A stretch of 45,017 nucleotides of DNA from Tritrichomonas foetus (GCA_001839685.1 MLAK01001093.1:110106-155122); one strand, 5' to 3'; numbered from the stretch's first letter, positions 9,398 to 20,596 are shown. Numbers and translations: made by a program. The notes: a model not told the origin generated them from the letters alone.

Positions 9398-9896
9398 TAT
9401 AATCATTTGGAGAAAGAATTTGTTCACTTAAAATTTATCTCATAAAGATGTAAAAATAGATCCATTGAATAATTGGGAATCTGTTTGACGATCGATTTCT
9501 TCCCGATGAGAATAATCTACTTTGTAGTTAATATCTCCAGACTCTTTTTGTAAAATGAATCTTTTTTTTTTCCTCGATCAAATATTTCAAAGCTTTTAGA
9601 ATTTTAGACATATAAGCAGTTTTTTGCATCACTGAGAAACTTTAAGTCTCTTTCTAAATTAAGATCAGTGCATTTGTTCCAAAATAATTTTTGAAGATAA
9701 GCTTCATTTCTAGAGTTAGGGGATAGTATTTGACATTTCTTTTATTTTGTTTTTGGTTTTGATTGAGAAAAAAAGTAAAAATTCAAATGAAGAGATAGAA
9801 TAATATTTAATATATAACATGTTTAAGCTCTATCACAAATAGAGAAGAATAATGGCCACCATTAATGATCATTTCATTTATAAAGCATAAGGAAAA
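9398..9896. other. intergenic, no gene recognised
   Basis: Spacer between mariner and the CH-like gene. It is AT-rich with no supported coding frame. Confidence 0.5.
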
Positions 9897-10937
9897 TTAC
9901 GAATTAATAGGTTTGTTTTCTATGTTTGATTTTGTTCGATGCATTTTCATGTATTCAACAACTTTTGGATCCCATCTAATTCTCGGATTATTTTCAGATC
10001 TTGCCGTTGGTTTTGGTGGAATTTCAGATAGTACAGTTGGTATTCTTTTTGGTCTTTCTTTCATTATCACTGATTGTGGTCTTGATTTAATTATCTTTGA
10101 ATACATATTTACTTCGTTATTGAGTTTATTGCATCTTTTATTGATTTGAGTAATTTCTTTTTTGAGTTTGCAAATTCCTGTCATTTTTTTCATAACAATC
10201 GAATCAGAAACATGAATTCTTCTATTCTGAACTGGAAGCTTTACAATATGGACTATTACATAACATAGGAAACATAGAATACAAAGTGGTGGTTGTTCAA
10301 TTTCTGCTAGATTGAATGGTAACATCAGATTGTGATTTTGACAAAACTGATAACAAATTTGTGCATTATTATGTGGTGTATCAGAAATATTCATAAGATT
10401 ATCATCAAGAGTAAAATGAAACAAAACAATACGAAAATAAGGCTGGGAAAAAAACTGTTTTCCAATTACGTTTATCGGTGGCAAGTGCGAATGCTTTGAA
10501 ACAATGGCACTTATCCATTGGCACAAAATTGCTTCTGAATCGCATGAAAGTCGAGCTTTGCCAATTATTTTTGACATTTCTCGATGAGGCAAATGTCGAT
10601 CTAAATAGGCCCACATTAAACATTCAGTAATTGAGAGGAAATTATGAACAGAATGTTCTAATTTGAATATGTTTATATCGCATCGCATACAATAGCCATG
10701 TCTTTGTAGAATTTCAATTGGGTTTTGAATATCTTGACAATTGAATATATATTTAGTAACTTGCAAGTAGAATTCTGAATTTGTTAAATACTTTGCAGAG
10801 GAGCGGGATGGATCATCCCATTTGGCGGTAAAAAGTTGCTTGACTGCGTCTTGCAAATTGTTTTGTCGGTAGAAGTCAGGGCAATATGTTTCGCATGTTT
10901 GGAACAGCCACAAAAATTGCGGAGGGCAGCAAAGCAT
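9897..10937 (-). CDS. CH-domain-like (CAMSAP/SPEF1-type) protein
   Basis: A 346-aa protein; the longest frame opens with GTG at 10940, so the ATG at 10937 is used. The central part (about residues 128-245) resembles a CAMSAP- or SPEF1-type calponin-homology domain. It has an SEAILCQWISAI helix, then a block in the position of the usual D-G-L..L-H segment (YFRIVLFHFTLDDNLM), then NNAQICYQFCQNHNLMLPFN, which matches the conserved QFC...N-LP-F stretch. A charged helix (about 255-280) and a basic Pro-rich tail follow. Proteins of this class bind microtubules or actin, which would make this a cytoskeletal factor. The similarity is by pattern only and distant. Confidence 0.55.
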   Translation of the reverse strand: MLCCPPQFLWLFQTCETYCPDFYRQNNLQDAVKQLFTAKWDDPSRSSAKYLTNSEFYLQVTKYIFNCQDIQNPIEILQRHGYCMRCDINIFKLEHSVHNFLSITECLMWAYLDRHLPHREMSKIIGKARLSCDSEAILCQWISAIVSKHSHLPPINVIGKQFFSQPYFRIVLFHFTLDDNLMNISDTPHNNAQICYQFCQNHNLMLPFNLAEIEQPPLCILCFLCYVIVHIVKLPVQNRRIHVSDSIVMKKMTGICKLKKEITQINKRCNKLNNEVNMYSKIIKSRPQSVIMKERPKRIPTVLSEIPPKPTARSENNPRIRWDPKVVEYMKMHRTKSNIENKPINS

Positions 10938-12804
10938 CACGAAATTTTGTTAATTTGAAATCATAGATATTTCAGAGTTTATTTGGACACAGTGATTCAA
11001 AACAAATAACGTACATAATTATCTCAAACGATAAGTTTATAGAATCTCGAATAGAATAATTGGTATTTCATCAAGAATGTTTGATACTACTTTAATTTTA
11101 TGATCTATGTATGTTGGAGAGATGAAATGCCACAACTCCAATTTTGTTGAAATTGTCGCCAATAGTGAAATAAATAAACGTTCTTTTAACTAATCAGTTC
11201 ATTTTTTCTCACATCTTCAATATTCTGAAACTGAAAAGCAACATAATTCTTTGAAGGGAATGTGCAACTTTGAATATTCTAAACAAGTCGAAATGATAGA
11301 TATAGGAAAAACATAATGACAACATTTATTGATTACATTGATATTGTTTCTTCTCAGAGAATAGTGATATGTAATATTTCTATGCATGTCAAATTAGAAG
11401 ATATTCACTGTGAAACATTCAAAATTTCCCGAAATCAATTTTTCCTCTTTATTCCACGTTTTAAGATATTCTTATCAATATTCATATATTGATTCACATT
11501 AATGTGTTGATCCATATAGGAGCCTATAGAAATCAATCATGAGATCAAGAAAATCTCAGATTAATATGAGTTGGAAAAAAAATCGCTTTCCCTATTTCTA
11601 TATTTAAGATAGTGTAGTTAATAATTCCGATAGAGGTATTATCAATATTTTAAGATTAATATGATGAATGGATAGAGAATGTGATCAAATTAGAATTGAA
11701 TGAATTTCCGATGACAGAAAAGTAAATAATTGAATGATTTTTGACAAAAGAATTCTGAAAGGTTCCCAATTATTTCTGTTATCACACACAATTTGTTTTC
11801 CAGACTGGAAATTCCAGATAGATAAAAAACAGAATATGGAAATGAAATCATTTCTGATAATGTCATTTTTTATTTCGGATGTTTAGTTCTATTCATACAT
11901 TTTCCAGACTATGATTTATTCATGCATGATTTGGGAATATTGGTGATAATTTCTCAAAAATTGCGCTATTGAAAATATATCTCCAGAAAATAAATTTTTC
12001 AATTCATTATTTAGCTGAAGTTTTATATAAAAATAATTTCAATATGAACAAAATATTTCAAAAAAAAACAATGGTTATGTTGAGGCGAAATATTCAGTAA
12101 GTGCATAGAGAAACAGAAATATTTGACAATATGAGCTGTGAAATTGCTGTGTAATGAATTGAGAAGAATTATCAGAAATATCTCATCGAAATATTGAATT
12201 GTCAAACAAATAATTGATACGATCATTTGATAAAGTTAATTAGCGCTAATTCAATCATATTGATGTTTCTATTCAAATATTCTCCAAATAAATCATTTTT
12301 GAGAGAATTATTTTATAATTCACCCTATTTTTTTCTTCAATTCAATTTTTGGAATATCGATTCAAGAATTTCAAAGCATTATTTGTGATTTATCCGTTTT
12401 AAACCAAATACCCAAAAATAATTATTGCTTTTATATATCTGGTTATATGGATAGTATTTTCGTCATCAAGTGAATGAGATTTATCGGATACTGCTTCCAA
12501 ACAGTCGATTAGCAGTGATCATTAGACGAAAAAATAGCGTTTTACATGAAATTCTTTTGATACGAATATTTTTAAATTACAAAATTCAATGAATTTTTTC
12601 AATACATATTAATCTTTTTTTTTTTGCAAAGTAAAATGATTTTGAATACAATTTTAACAACTTTGGAATGTTTTGTGAGAACTAATCTAGAAGTTTATTT
12701 AAATATAAATATTCCTCTCAATTAATTCAATACAAAATTTATAATAAATCACTGCATTTGAAACATATATTCAAAAGTTGTGAATTCAATCACATTGCTA
12801 TTTG
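10938..12804. other. large intergenic region, no gene recognised
   Basis: About 1.9 kb of AT-rich DNA without a credible coding frame. The 67-codon minus frame at 12023-12226 starts and ends in low-complexity sequence. No tRNA B-box, snRNA-like block or long tandem repeat was noticed. Confidence 0.5.
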
Positions 12805-12809
12805 TCATA
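12805..12809 (+). promoter_or_regulatory. Initiator TCATA before the CK1 gene
   Basis: TCATA directly precedes the ATG at 12811. A second match, TCACA, begins at 12790. Either could start transcription with a very short leader. Confidence 0.45.
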
Positions 12810-12810
12810 G

Positions 12811-14046
12811 ATGGAGTCCCTCATCAACAATCGCTATGATATTATTCAGAATATTGGAAGCGGATCCTTTGGCCAAATATATACTGCCGTTGATTTGAAA
12901 ACAGGAGACGAAGTTGCCGTCAAAATGGAATTATGCAAAGAAAGATCTCTTCAATTATGTAACGAGGCAAAAATTTATCGTATCCTTGATGGCGCTATTG
13001 GTATTCCTTCGATTAAAGATTTTATTGCCAAGGATGGGACCTACACGGCTTTAATCATAGATTTATTAGGTGATTCGGTTGAATCACTTTTTCAGAAATC
13101 AAACCGAACATTCTCTTTGAAAACAGTTTTGATGCTCGCCGAACAAATGATCAGCAGAATACAACTTATTCATAGCAAAGGTATAGTTCATAATGATATC
13201 AAGCCATCGAATTTTGTAATGGGGACTTATAATAATTCAAGCATTGTGCATTTAATTGACTTTGGCCTTGCCGGAAAGTTTCGCGGATTTTATAATAACA
13301 AACATATCGAATATGCCGATGGCCAGAAATTTTTTGGAACGCCTGAGTTCGCATCATTGAATGCGCATAGAGGTATTCAAAAGTCGCGTCGAGACGATCT
13401 TGAGTCCCTTGCCTACATTTTGATATATTTTTTGAAAGGAACACTGCCATGGCTTGGACTTAATAAAAACAAAGGAAGTACTCCAGACAATCATACAAAC
13501 CAAATGAATCATACAAACCAAATGAATCATACAAAACAAATGAATCATACAAACCAAAATCAATGCCTCAACAAAAAGAACGATCAAAATGAATTGAAAG
13601 AGAATTCAAATTCTGAGATCACTAAACAAATCTTTAAAATTAAGGAGAATACCCCAATTGAAGAACTTTGCCTAGGTCTTCCAGAAGAATTCTCTAACTT
13701 CTTAAGTCATGTAAGGAAGCTTGAATTCAATGAAAAGCCTGACTATTCGTTTTATAAGAAAATGTTTCGCGAATTATTCATGAAACAAGAATTCCAATTC
13801 GATAATATTTTCGAATGGACATGCCAACTCCCAAATCTCTATACTGAAAAAGCGCTCAAGAAAAGACAACAAAACGAAAATCGAAATCACAAGCGGCCAA
13901 CTTGTTTTTTCACGTCATCTCTTCCCATAATGAACAAAATTAAAAGGAAAGATTTTAGAGCACTTCGAAAATGTAAAGCGCAAGGTATAAACATATCTGT
14001 CTCGCATTCACGCGTTTATACATTTAATTGTTTGAAAGAATGCTAA
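12811..14046 (+). CDS. casein kinase 1 family kinase with repeat insertion
   Basis: A 411-aa CK1 kinase. The ATP loop is IGSGSFGQIY (15-24), the lysine K38 is in AVK, the catalytic loop HNDIKPSNF (127-135) is CK1-type (no HRD), and D150 begins DFG. The downstream block LKGTLPWLGL, TPIEELCLGLPEEF and EKPDYSFYKKMFRELF is diagnostic of CK1. Between LPWLGL and TPIEELC, where CK1 enzymes have a short loop, there is an Asn-rich insertion starting with four 18-nt units (13489-13560) that encode NHTNQM-like hexapeptides. The tail (after about 345) is basic and ends in Cys. CK1 enzymes phosphorylate acidic or primed Ser/Thr sites. All catalytic residues are present. Confidence 0.95.
   Translation: MESLINNRYDIIQNIGSGSFGQIYTAVDLKTGDEVAVKMELCKERSLQLCNEAKIYRILDGAIGIPSIKDFIAKDGTYTALIIDLLGDSVESLFQKSNRTFSLKTVLMLAEQMISRIQLIHSKGIVHNDIKPSNFVMGTYNNSSIVHLIDFGLAGKFRGFYNNKHIEYADGQKFFGTPEFASLNAHRGIQKSRRDDLESLAYILIYFLKGTLPWLGLNKNKGSTPDNHTNQMNHTNQMNHTKQMNHTNQNQCLNKKNDQNELKENSNSEITKQIFKIKENTPIEELCLGLPEEFSNFLSHVRKLEFNEKPDYSFYKKMFRELFMKQEFQFDNIFEWTCQLPNLYTEKALKKRQQNENRNHKRPTCFFTSSLPIMNKIKRKDFRALRKCKAQGINISVSHSRVYTFNCLKEC
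13489..13560 (+). repeat. 18-nt in-frame tandem repeat, 4 units
   Basis: Four 18-nt units beginning AATCATACAAACCAAATG, with single-base changes in units three and four. They encode NHTNQM, NHTNQM, NHTKQM and NHTNQN (residues 227-250) inside the CK1 domain. Confidence 0.95.
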
Positions 14047-15347
14047 AAAAATGTTTGAAGTTTTAAATATAAAAGTATTATCGGTAGAATAAATTTGTTA
14101 TTTAGCGTTGAATTTAATTGAGTTTATATTTGTATTTTTTACTTTTTTCTTTTATTATTCTTATAAAGTGTCTGAATTAAATTGTTCTGAATATTATTTT
14201 AGAGAATAAATGATTTTTGCCGTGCTTGTTGTGTATCATTTTCTTTTAGTTTAAAAGATGACTTAACTTTTAAACATACACTCCCTTTTCATTCCCGCTA
14301 GAATGAAAATATGGTGATATTAAATATTCCATACCATTTTCAATGAAGGAATTGAGTACATAAACGATGCATTCATATCCAAATGCTACTTTAGAAATGA
14401 GTAAATAAATATATACTGTATGCAAAATTTGATCTTGGTCACTCAGAAATCTGTGATCACAGAAGCCCATAATTTGTTAAATATCTCTGTATATTCAATC
14501 TCAGCTAAGTTTGTTCCTTTATGTGATTTATATGAAATTACATCAATTTCATGCCTGAATTCGTGATTATTTAGGTTATTAATTCACTTTGATTTTGATT
14601 TGACGAAAAAGAAAATGTAATCCAAAGGGTAAGATTATGAAACAGTTCCATTTGCATACTATATGAACATTATATAATTGGTTTGATAGATTAGGAGTGA
14701 AAAGATTTTGTGTGAATATAGTAAAGTATTTTTGATTCATCAATACGTGATTTGGCACCAAATGAAGATAAAGTGAAAATATAATTGAGTTTCATATTGG
14801 AATTTAAGGGAATTATGTAATTTTTCGTTTTGTGAGTATAAAAATGGGAATTAATTAAACATCTGGAATTTACTTTTGAATATATTAATTTATCATTTAC
14901 AAAATTGCGAAAAAATATTTACAATCTTAGGATATTATGCGGATGAATAAGTGATTTATTTGAGTGAATTTGTCATAAAAATTGAATATATCATACAAAT
15001 TTTTCGATAATCCAATACCAAAAATGATCGAGTGAATTTCTCTTGAAAAAATAGTTTGCTAACTTATTTCATAGAAGAGATGATTCATCAATTTTGTCTT
15101 TGAGGAAATTCAATAATCTCAATTTTCAAAACAAAGACCAAATTTGAATTGAACAAATTTCCCGATCATATAGGAAGGAATCTAATCACAAAAAGGAATA
15201 ATCAAGAGGATCTCACAATATGTCATATCGATTATAACGTTGGGATTTTATCTGTTGATTGAAAAATTGAATGTGTATGTATTTTTTATGTATTTCGTTC
15301 AAAAAGTTTATTGAAAATAAAAAAAGTGAAAAGAACAATTTCAATTC
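14047..15347. other. intergenic, no gene recognised
   Basis: About 1.3 kb, AT-rich. Two short minus frames (14270-14470 and 14579-14761) lack any domain or promoter support. No RNA gene was seen. Confidence 0.5.
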
Positions 15348-17717
15348 ATGAAAACTTACTCATTCAACGAAAAAACTGATCCTTCAGAATTTCGTAAAGT
15401 TCGCGATATTGGTATTGGTGGCTTTGGCCTCGTGATTGAGCTTGAGCACATTCCCTCAGAAATTCGACTCGCCGGCAAAATGATAAACAACGAATCGCTT
15501 CTCTCAGACTCCGCTAAAGAAACGCTACTTAAAGAAAACAAATTAATGTCACAAATCAACACGCCGTTTGCAGTTCGCTATTATGGAACGATCCGCTTTG
15601 AAGGAAAATTAACAATATTAATGGATTTTTGTGATCGCGGTTCACTCCGTGATATTATGGATTACCATGACATAAAGCTGACAGAATCGCAAATTGCATT
15701 CGTCATGCATGATTTACTTCTCTGCTTGAAAATCTTACATAAGAAGTTAAACATTATGCATAGAGATATAAAAGCTGCCAATATACTGGCCAATTCTAAA
15801 GGTCAATTTAAATTAACCGATTTTGGTGTTTCACGACAGTTTGCAGCCGACGCAAATACCTTTTCTACTGTTTCGACAATAGGAACACCCTATTGGATGG
15901 CCCCCGAAGTTGCCATCACCCAACAAAAATACAGCTTTCCGTGCGATATCTGGAGCGTAGGAACTACAGCCATCGAATTAGCAGAAGGAGGACCGCCTTA
16001 TTGTGAATACGAACCAATGCGAGCAATGAAAGAAATCGCCACACACGGATTTCCAGGATTTAGGCAAGGAAACGACTTTTCTAAAGAATTTCGAGATTTT
16101 GTCGAAAAATGCATGGTCATGGATCCAAAGCAAAGAGCAACAATCGACGATCTTCTAGCGCTACCTTTCATCCAAAATTTGCACCAATATGATCGACAAA
16201 ATATATTGAATGATTTAATTGCCGAAGAAATCGATTTTTCTGAGCTTTTACCTTGCGGCGATGAAGAGGAGGAAGAGGAAGAAGCTGAAGACGATGATGA
16301 AAATGGGCTATCGAATGTTGAAACAAGTAGTGAGGATTTGTTTGGAATTCCTGCATTTAATCAACAGAATAACCGCTTTCCAAGAGAATCAATTCCAAAG
16401 CCAAAATTCATCACTGATGCAAAAAATGAAAATGAAAAACCGAAAGAAAAAGAAGAAGAAGAATATGAATATGAAGAAGAAGATGGCACAATTCCTTTCC
16501 CTAATCTTCTTGGCAATCATTCAGAAAATGTGAATGAAGGTGATGAAGAAGATCCACAAAAGGGAGGGCGAAGAGGAACTTGTGTGAAAGTAAGAGTGCC
16601 GCTTGAGGAAATTCTAAATGCTGAAGAAGAAACACCAAATAAAGATGTTGATGTTCAGGAAAGTAAATCTTTCGAAATCACATCAATAGAGTCGAATCAG
16701 CCTCCAATCAACAAAATTCTTGACAAGCAGAGTCAAAATAACGAAAATACAAATAAAGCAAATAAAAAGGTAACAATTATAAATAATGATCAAGCAAACT
16801 TTTTCGTGTCTGCTCCAAAACATATCAAAAAGTCTGCACGCTTTAATCGAAAAAAACTTCAATTTACGCACAAGAAAGAAAGCTATCGAACTTTTATTAA
16901 GCCATCAAACGAACCTGTTGAAAAACTTTATGATCTCATTCGAAATAACAAAGAAGAAGATCCATCAAGAATTCTCGATTATGATAAAAAATCTAAAGTT
17001 CCTTTCAGTCCAAAATTCCTCCCGTTCATGAAACCGCGATTCGAACCAAAACCAGAAAATAATAACAATTCCCCAACATCTAAAAATAAAGAAAATAATA
17101 GCAATCTCTCCAAATTTAGGCAAAAGCTGGAAATGTTTGAAAAGAATAAACTTGCTGCTAAAGAAAAATTGAAACAAAAACACGAAATCCAAGCCAAATT
17201 AGAAATTGTCGAAAAACGAAAACTCCTTGAAAAACAAAAATTATCTGAAAAGGAAAAAATAAAAGATAAACTGGAAATTGTAGAAAGAGCAAAATTAGTG
17301 AAAAAACAACAGTTGATAGAAAATCAAAAATCACCACAAAGAATCAATGAAGTTTCTCCTAAAAAAGTTGTATCTCCACCAAAAGTTGATATCCAAAAAC
17401 TTGAACAGCAAAAGAAAGCCGAAGAATTAAGACTTAAAAAGCAAAAAGCAAATCTAGAATACATAACCGATCAAAATTCTAAAGTCAAATTAAATTTATC
17501 AAAAAATGAATTCACAGAAGAAGTTGCAAAAGTTGACAAAATTGAATATACCAATCCAAATCAACTAAAAAAACAGAATCTATTTAAACATATTGAATAT
17601 CTCATTTTGGCCATCATTTTTTCAATTCTTCTATCAATTGGATTTGGAAAAACAAAAGGAGTTTTTGTAATTTTGCTTGTATTACCAATTTACTTTCTCA
17701 TGAATTCAACTTTGTAA
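15348..17717 (+). CDS. Ste20/MST-like kinase with coiled coil and C-terminal membrane segment
   Basis: A 789-aa protein. The kinase domain spans about residues 15-272, with loop IGIGGFG (21-27), K44, HRDIKAAN (138-145), DFG from D158 and the activation segment GTPYWMAPE (179-187). The last is typical of the Ste20 group (MST/GCK). Acidic runs follow near residues 304-318 and 367-380, then a long charged region. A strongly charged Lys/Glu-rich helix with heptad character (about 585-705) predicts a coiled coil. The last about 45 residues hold two hydrophobic stretches (IEYLILAIIFSILLSIGF and FVILLVLPIYFLM), so the kinase is probably anchored in a membrane with its catalytic part in the cytosol. 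MST/Hippo kinases are usually soluble, which makes this layout unusual. All catalytic residues are intact. Confidence 0.93.
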   Translation: MKTYSFNEKTDPSEFRKVRDIGIGGFGLVIELEHIPSEIRLAGKMINNESLLSDSAKETLLKENKLMSQINTPFAVRYYGTIRFEGKLTILMDFCDRGSLRDIMDYHDIKLTESQIAFVMHDLLLCLKILHKKLNIMHRDIKAANILANSKGQFKLTDFGVSRQFAADANTFSTVSTIGTPYWMAPEVAITQQKYSFPCDIWSVGTTAIELAEGGPPYCEYEPMRAMKEIATHGFPGFRQGNDFSKEFRDFVEKCMVMDPKQRATIDDLLALPFIQNLHQYDRQNILNDLIAEEIDFSELLPCGDEEEEEEEAEDDDENGLSNVETSSEDLFGIPAFNQQNNRFPRESIPKPKFITDAKNENEKPKEKEEEEYEYEEEDGTIPFPNLLGNHSENVNEGDEEDPQKGGRRGTCVKVRVPLEEILNAEEETPNKDVDVQESKSFEITSIESNQPPINKILDKQSQNNENTNKANKKVTIINNDQANFFVSAPKHIKKSARFNRKKLQFTHKKESYRTFIKPSNEPVEKLYDLIRNNKEEDPSRILDYDKKSKVPFSPKFLPFMKPRFEPKPENNNNSPTSKNKENNSNLSKFRQKLEMFEKNKLAAKEKLKQKHEIQAKLEIVEKRKLLEKQKLSEKEKIKDKLEIVERAKLVKKQQLIENQKSPQRINEVSPKKVVSPPKVDIQKLEQQKKAEELRLKKQKANLEYITDQNSKVKLNLSKNEFTEEVAKVDKIEYTNPNQLKKQNLFKHIEYLILAIIFSILLSIGFGKTKGVFVILLVLPIYFLMNSTL

Positions 17718-18112
17718 AAAAAAATATTGTTAGTTAATTACCATGAATATATAAACTACATTTCAATCTATATCGTTTTATTTTTGTTTTTTTATTGTTT
17801 ATCATTTGTTGTTTGTTTATCATTTTGTATGGTTTTTAAACTCATACCAATGGGAAACATTTTTCTCGAAAAATTCTTAGTCCTTTTTGTTTAGAAATAC
17901 TATTTTGATCTCAGATAAAGATAGTGCCTAATCATCGTCCGTGATTTTTTAATTTTAGTTCTTTGGGAAATCGCAATATATATAAAAGAAGGAGGAAAAT
18001 ATAATAGAAATGTATTTTTCTAATAAAAACATTTCTGATAAATAACATGAATGGTACAATTAAATATTTCAATTTTTTTGTCTGAAATACTTTTTGATTC
18101 TCTTGAATCTTT
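17718..18112. other. convergent intergenic spacer
   Basis: 3' ends of two convergent genes; AT-rich, nothing further seen. Confidence 0.5.
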
Positions 18113-20569
18113 TTAAAATAAATATTTTATATAATCTATAATACGAAGAGTCAAATCCTGATCTAAACGAAAGAAAAAAGCGAAAAAGCATTCTTCGATG
18201 ACTTGAAATGGTATGATAAGTGATTCTGTTAAATAAACTCGAAAATAAGGAAACTCATTCATTATTTTTTCACATAAAATAAAAGCTTCAAAAAATGATT
18301 CATATCTTGACGAAACTAAAAGCTTGGTGAAAATTAACAATTTTGGTAAAGAGAAATGTAGACTAATTTGATGAATTTTTTCACTGATTTTAAGTATAGA
18401 AAGAATCGCTGATCCTTTTTTAAATTTTTCAAGAATATTAATTTCTTTTATTAAAGTTGTCAAAGCACTTGTACATTCAGAATTCAAACTTTGATAATTT
18501 TGTTTTTCTTTATTTTGCTTTTCTTTAAAGAGCTCCAGAAATAAGGTAAAAGATTTTTTTAAGTTATTTAAAACTTTATCGTTGTTTCTCCAAAAATCCA
18601 AAGTTTTCAAGATCATATAAAAGTTGATCATAGAATAATCTGATGAATATTTATTTTTCATTTGTTGATTTTTCATTTTTTGAGAATTTTTATTCAAACA
18701 AAACGAATTCATATAAATAGAATGATTTAGAATTTTTTGAATCACACTTTTTAAATGAAAAGAAGAAGAAATTTCTTTGTTTGTTTCAGCACTGTGTGAT
18801 CTTTTTGGAATTCTATTACTTTTCTTCAAAATCGCGATAAATTGTTTGGATTTTCGATTTTTATTTAAAATATCATTTCGTGATTTGGGCGAATACATTT
18901 CGTTTTTAACATAATTATTTTCAAATTCATTTTTTGAATTTGAATCCGAATATATATTATTTTTACGGTTATTTTTTGAACTTTTGACATTATTGGATGC
19001 AAATCGAACTATTGAATATGATTTAGAGCGGTTTGGGTTACTTATTGGAAACTCTCGTAATTTATAAAAATTATAAATAATATTTTCGCAATATTTAACA
19101 TTGAATGATTGAATGATGTATTCTAAAAGTTGTTTTGCTGTTTCGTGAATTGATTCATAGAAACTAGAATTTAATGAGCGTTTGATAAACCATTCGAAAT
19201 TGTTTTGAGAATTAAGACAGTTTGAGTACACTTTTTTCAGAGCAAAGAAGAACAAATCAGAATTTTTATTCAATTCAGTAATTCCATAGTTTTCCAGAAG
19301 GTTTTGTGCTTTAGAATGGTCATCAAAAATTGATAACGGTTGAATGCAATTATGTTTGGAAAAAGTAGTGATTTGTTGCCACTTTTTCTCAAATATGTCA
19401 CTTTTTTGATTGGAAATTGGATCTGATTCAAAAAGAGGATCTTGATGAAAAATTAAAGGTGAAATCTTATTGGTTTGTTCGGTCAAATTTGACGGGAAAG
19501 TAACCTCTAAATAAATAGAATGAAAATCTTCAGAAAAAGTTTGTGGTATTGTCAAATTACGAATACACTTTAATTTCGAAATATCAGGATTCTCTTGTGC
19601 AATATTTTGTAGCATTAACAGTTCATGACAACATAATACAATGGGTGTTCGTAAATCAAGATATTCTTTATTTTTGAGAACTTTTTGAGGAACCCAAAAG
19701 GTGCCATTTTTTTCAGTCAATGCATCAAAAATCATTTTGAAATGTGGAGATGATGGATTTTTTGAGGTGAAATTTAATATGTCATAAAGTGGATGGAAAA
19801 AAATTTCATTTTTTTGGCATAAATATTTTTCTTCAAAACTTTGAAGCAAAAATTTTGAAAAGAAACAGAAGCAAAAAGCATTCAAATTTTGTTCTTTGAA
19901 AAAGTGAATGATTTGGAAATGCTGTTTGGTGAAACAGCAGGATGCTTTTTTAAGTGCTTCAGTGAAAATTGTAAAGTAGGACGCTGAACTTAAAATTGGT
20001 GAATTTTTTAAAACAATTTCATCAAAAATATTCCAAATTGAGAATAAAAATTTAGTTGAGCCATTTAAAAATGCAGCCACAAAAGGAATGGCATAATTTG
20101 TTGGTGATTTAATAATGATTTCTTTCAGAAACTCAACAGCCAAATTTAAATATTCAATTGTTTGAAAATGATAAAAAATTGAAGGAAATGTGACACTTAT
20201 GAAAAAATCTTCTTCTGCTGGAAAATGTGGCAAAGTATTCAGGATAGAATTGGCAAGAATTTTGGGGTTTGTTGCATAGTCAAGAACCCACTGAATGAAA
20301 AACTGAGAAAAATTGGGAGACATTTTGGCATGAATCCGTAGCGGGGTTTGATTAGTGCTGGACAATATTTTTTCATAGGAAATGTTTTTTACCAGATCAG
20401 ACTTTGCATTTGAAAGATTCCCAAAATATCGAAATATGCAAATTTGGTGTAGAACATTCTGTGTCTCGATATTCACGGTATTTACACGTGCATCACTTTT
20501 TTGGAAAGAAACTGGGTTGCACCAAGAACTTGTTTGGAGGGCTGCATGAGTTTTCTCCTCGATGTTCAT
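18113..20569 (-). CDS. orphan 818-aa protein, predicted helical
   Basis: A long uninterrupted frame with strong codon-level signal (no other frame is open at this length), so a real gene. I do not recognise the family. The N-terminal about 450 residues are rich in amphipathic helices with aromatic residues (for example FPSIFYHFQTIEYLNLAVEF), which could be an ARM/HEAT or GAP-type helical fold. Residues about 525-620 form a Ser/Asn/Lys-rich low-complexity linker containing SRSP-like and RSHSAE sites. The C-terminal about 190 residues return to helices. No signal peptide or convincing transmembrane segment is seen. A catalytic function cannot be assigned. Confidence 0.75.
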   Translation of the reverse strand: MNIEEKTHAALQTSSWCNPVSFQKSDARVNTVNIETQNVLHQICIFRYFGNLSNAKSDLVKNISYEKILSSTNQTPLRIHAKMSPNFSQFFIQWVLDYATNPKILANSILNTLPHFPAEEDFFISVTFPSIFYHFQTIEYLNLAVEFLKEIIIKSPTNYAIPFVAAFLNGSTKFLFSIWNIFDEIVLKNSPILSSASYFTIFTEALKKASCCFTKQHFQIIHFFKEQNLNAFCFCFFSKFLLQSFEEKYLCQKNEIFFHPLYDILNFTSKNPSSPHFKMIFDALTEKNGTFWVPQKVLKNKEYLDLRTPIVLCCHELLMLQNIAQENPDISKLKCIRNLTIPQTFSEDFHSIYLEVTFPSNLTEQTNKISPLIFHQDPLFESDPISNQKSDIFEKKWQQITTFSKHNCIQPLSIFDDHSKAQNLLENYGITELNKNSDLFFFALKKVYSNCLNSQNNFEWFIKRSLNSSFYESIHETAKQLLEYIIQSFNVKYCENIIYNFYKLREFPISNPNRSKSYSIVRFASNNVKSSKNNRKNNIYSDSNSKNEFENNYVKNEMYSPKSRNDILNKNRKSKQFIAILKKSNRIPKRSHSAETNKEISSSFHLKSVIQKILNHSIYMNSFCLNKNSQKMKNQQMKNKYSSDYSMINFYMILKTLDFWRNNDKVLNNLKKSFTLFLELFKEKQNKEKQNYQSLNSECTSALTTLIKEINILEKFKKGSAILSILKISEKIHQISLHFSLPKLLIFTKLLVSSRYESFFEAFILCEKIMNEFPYFRVYLTESLIIPFQVIEECFFAFFFRLDQDLTLRIIDYIKYLF

Positions 20570-20590
20570 TTGAGAGACACGACGATAGGC

Positions 20591-20596
20591 ATATGA
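20591..20596 (-). promoter_or_regulatory. Initiator-like TCATAT of the orphan gene
   Basis: TCATAT on the minus strand, 21 nt upstream of the ATG at 20569; fits TCA-Py-(T/A). Confidence 0.35.

Noticed and set aside
9865..10149. Plus-strand hydrophobic frame of 94 codons
   Set aside because: Antisense to the better supported CH-like gene; its hydrophobic run is the complement of the basic tail of that gene.
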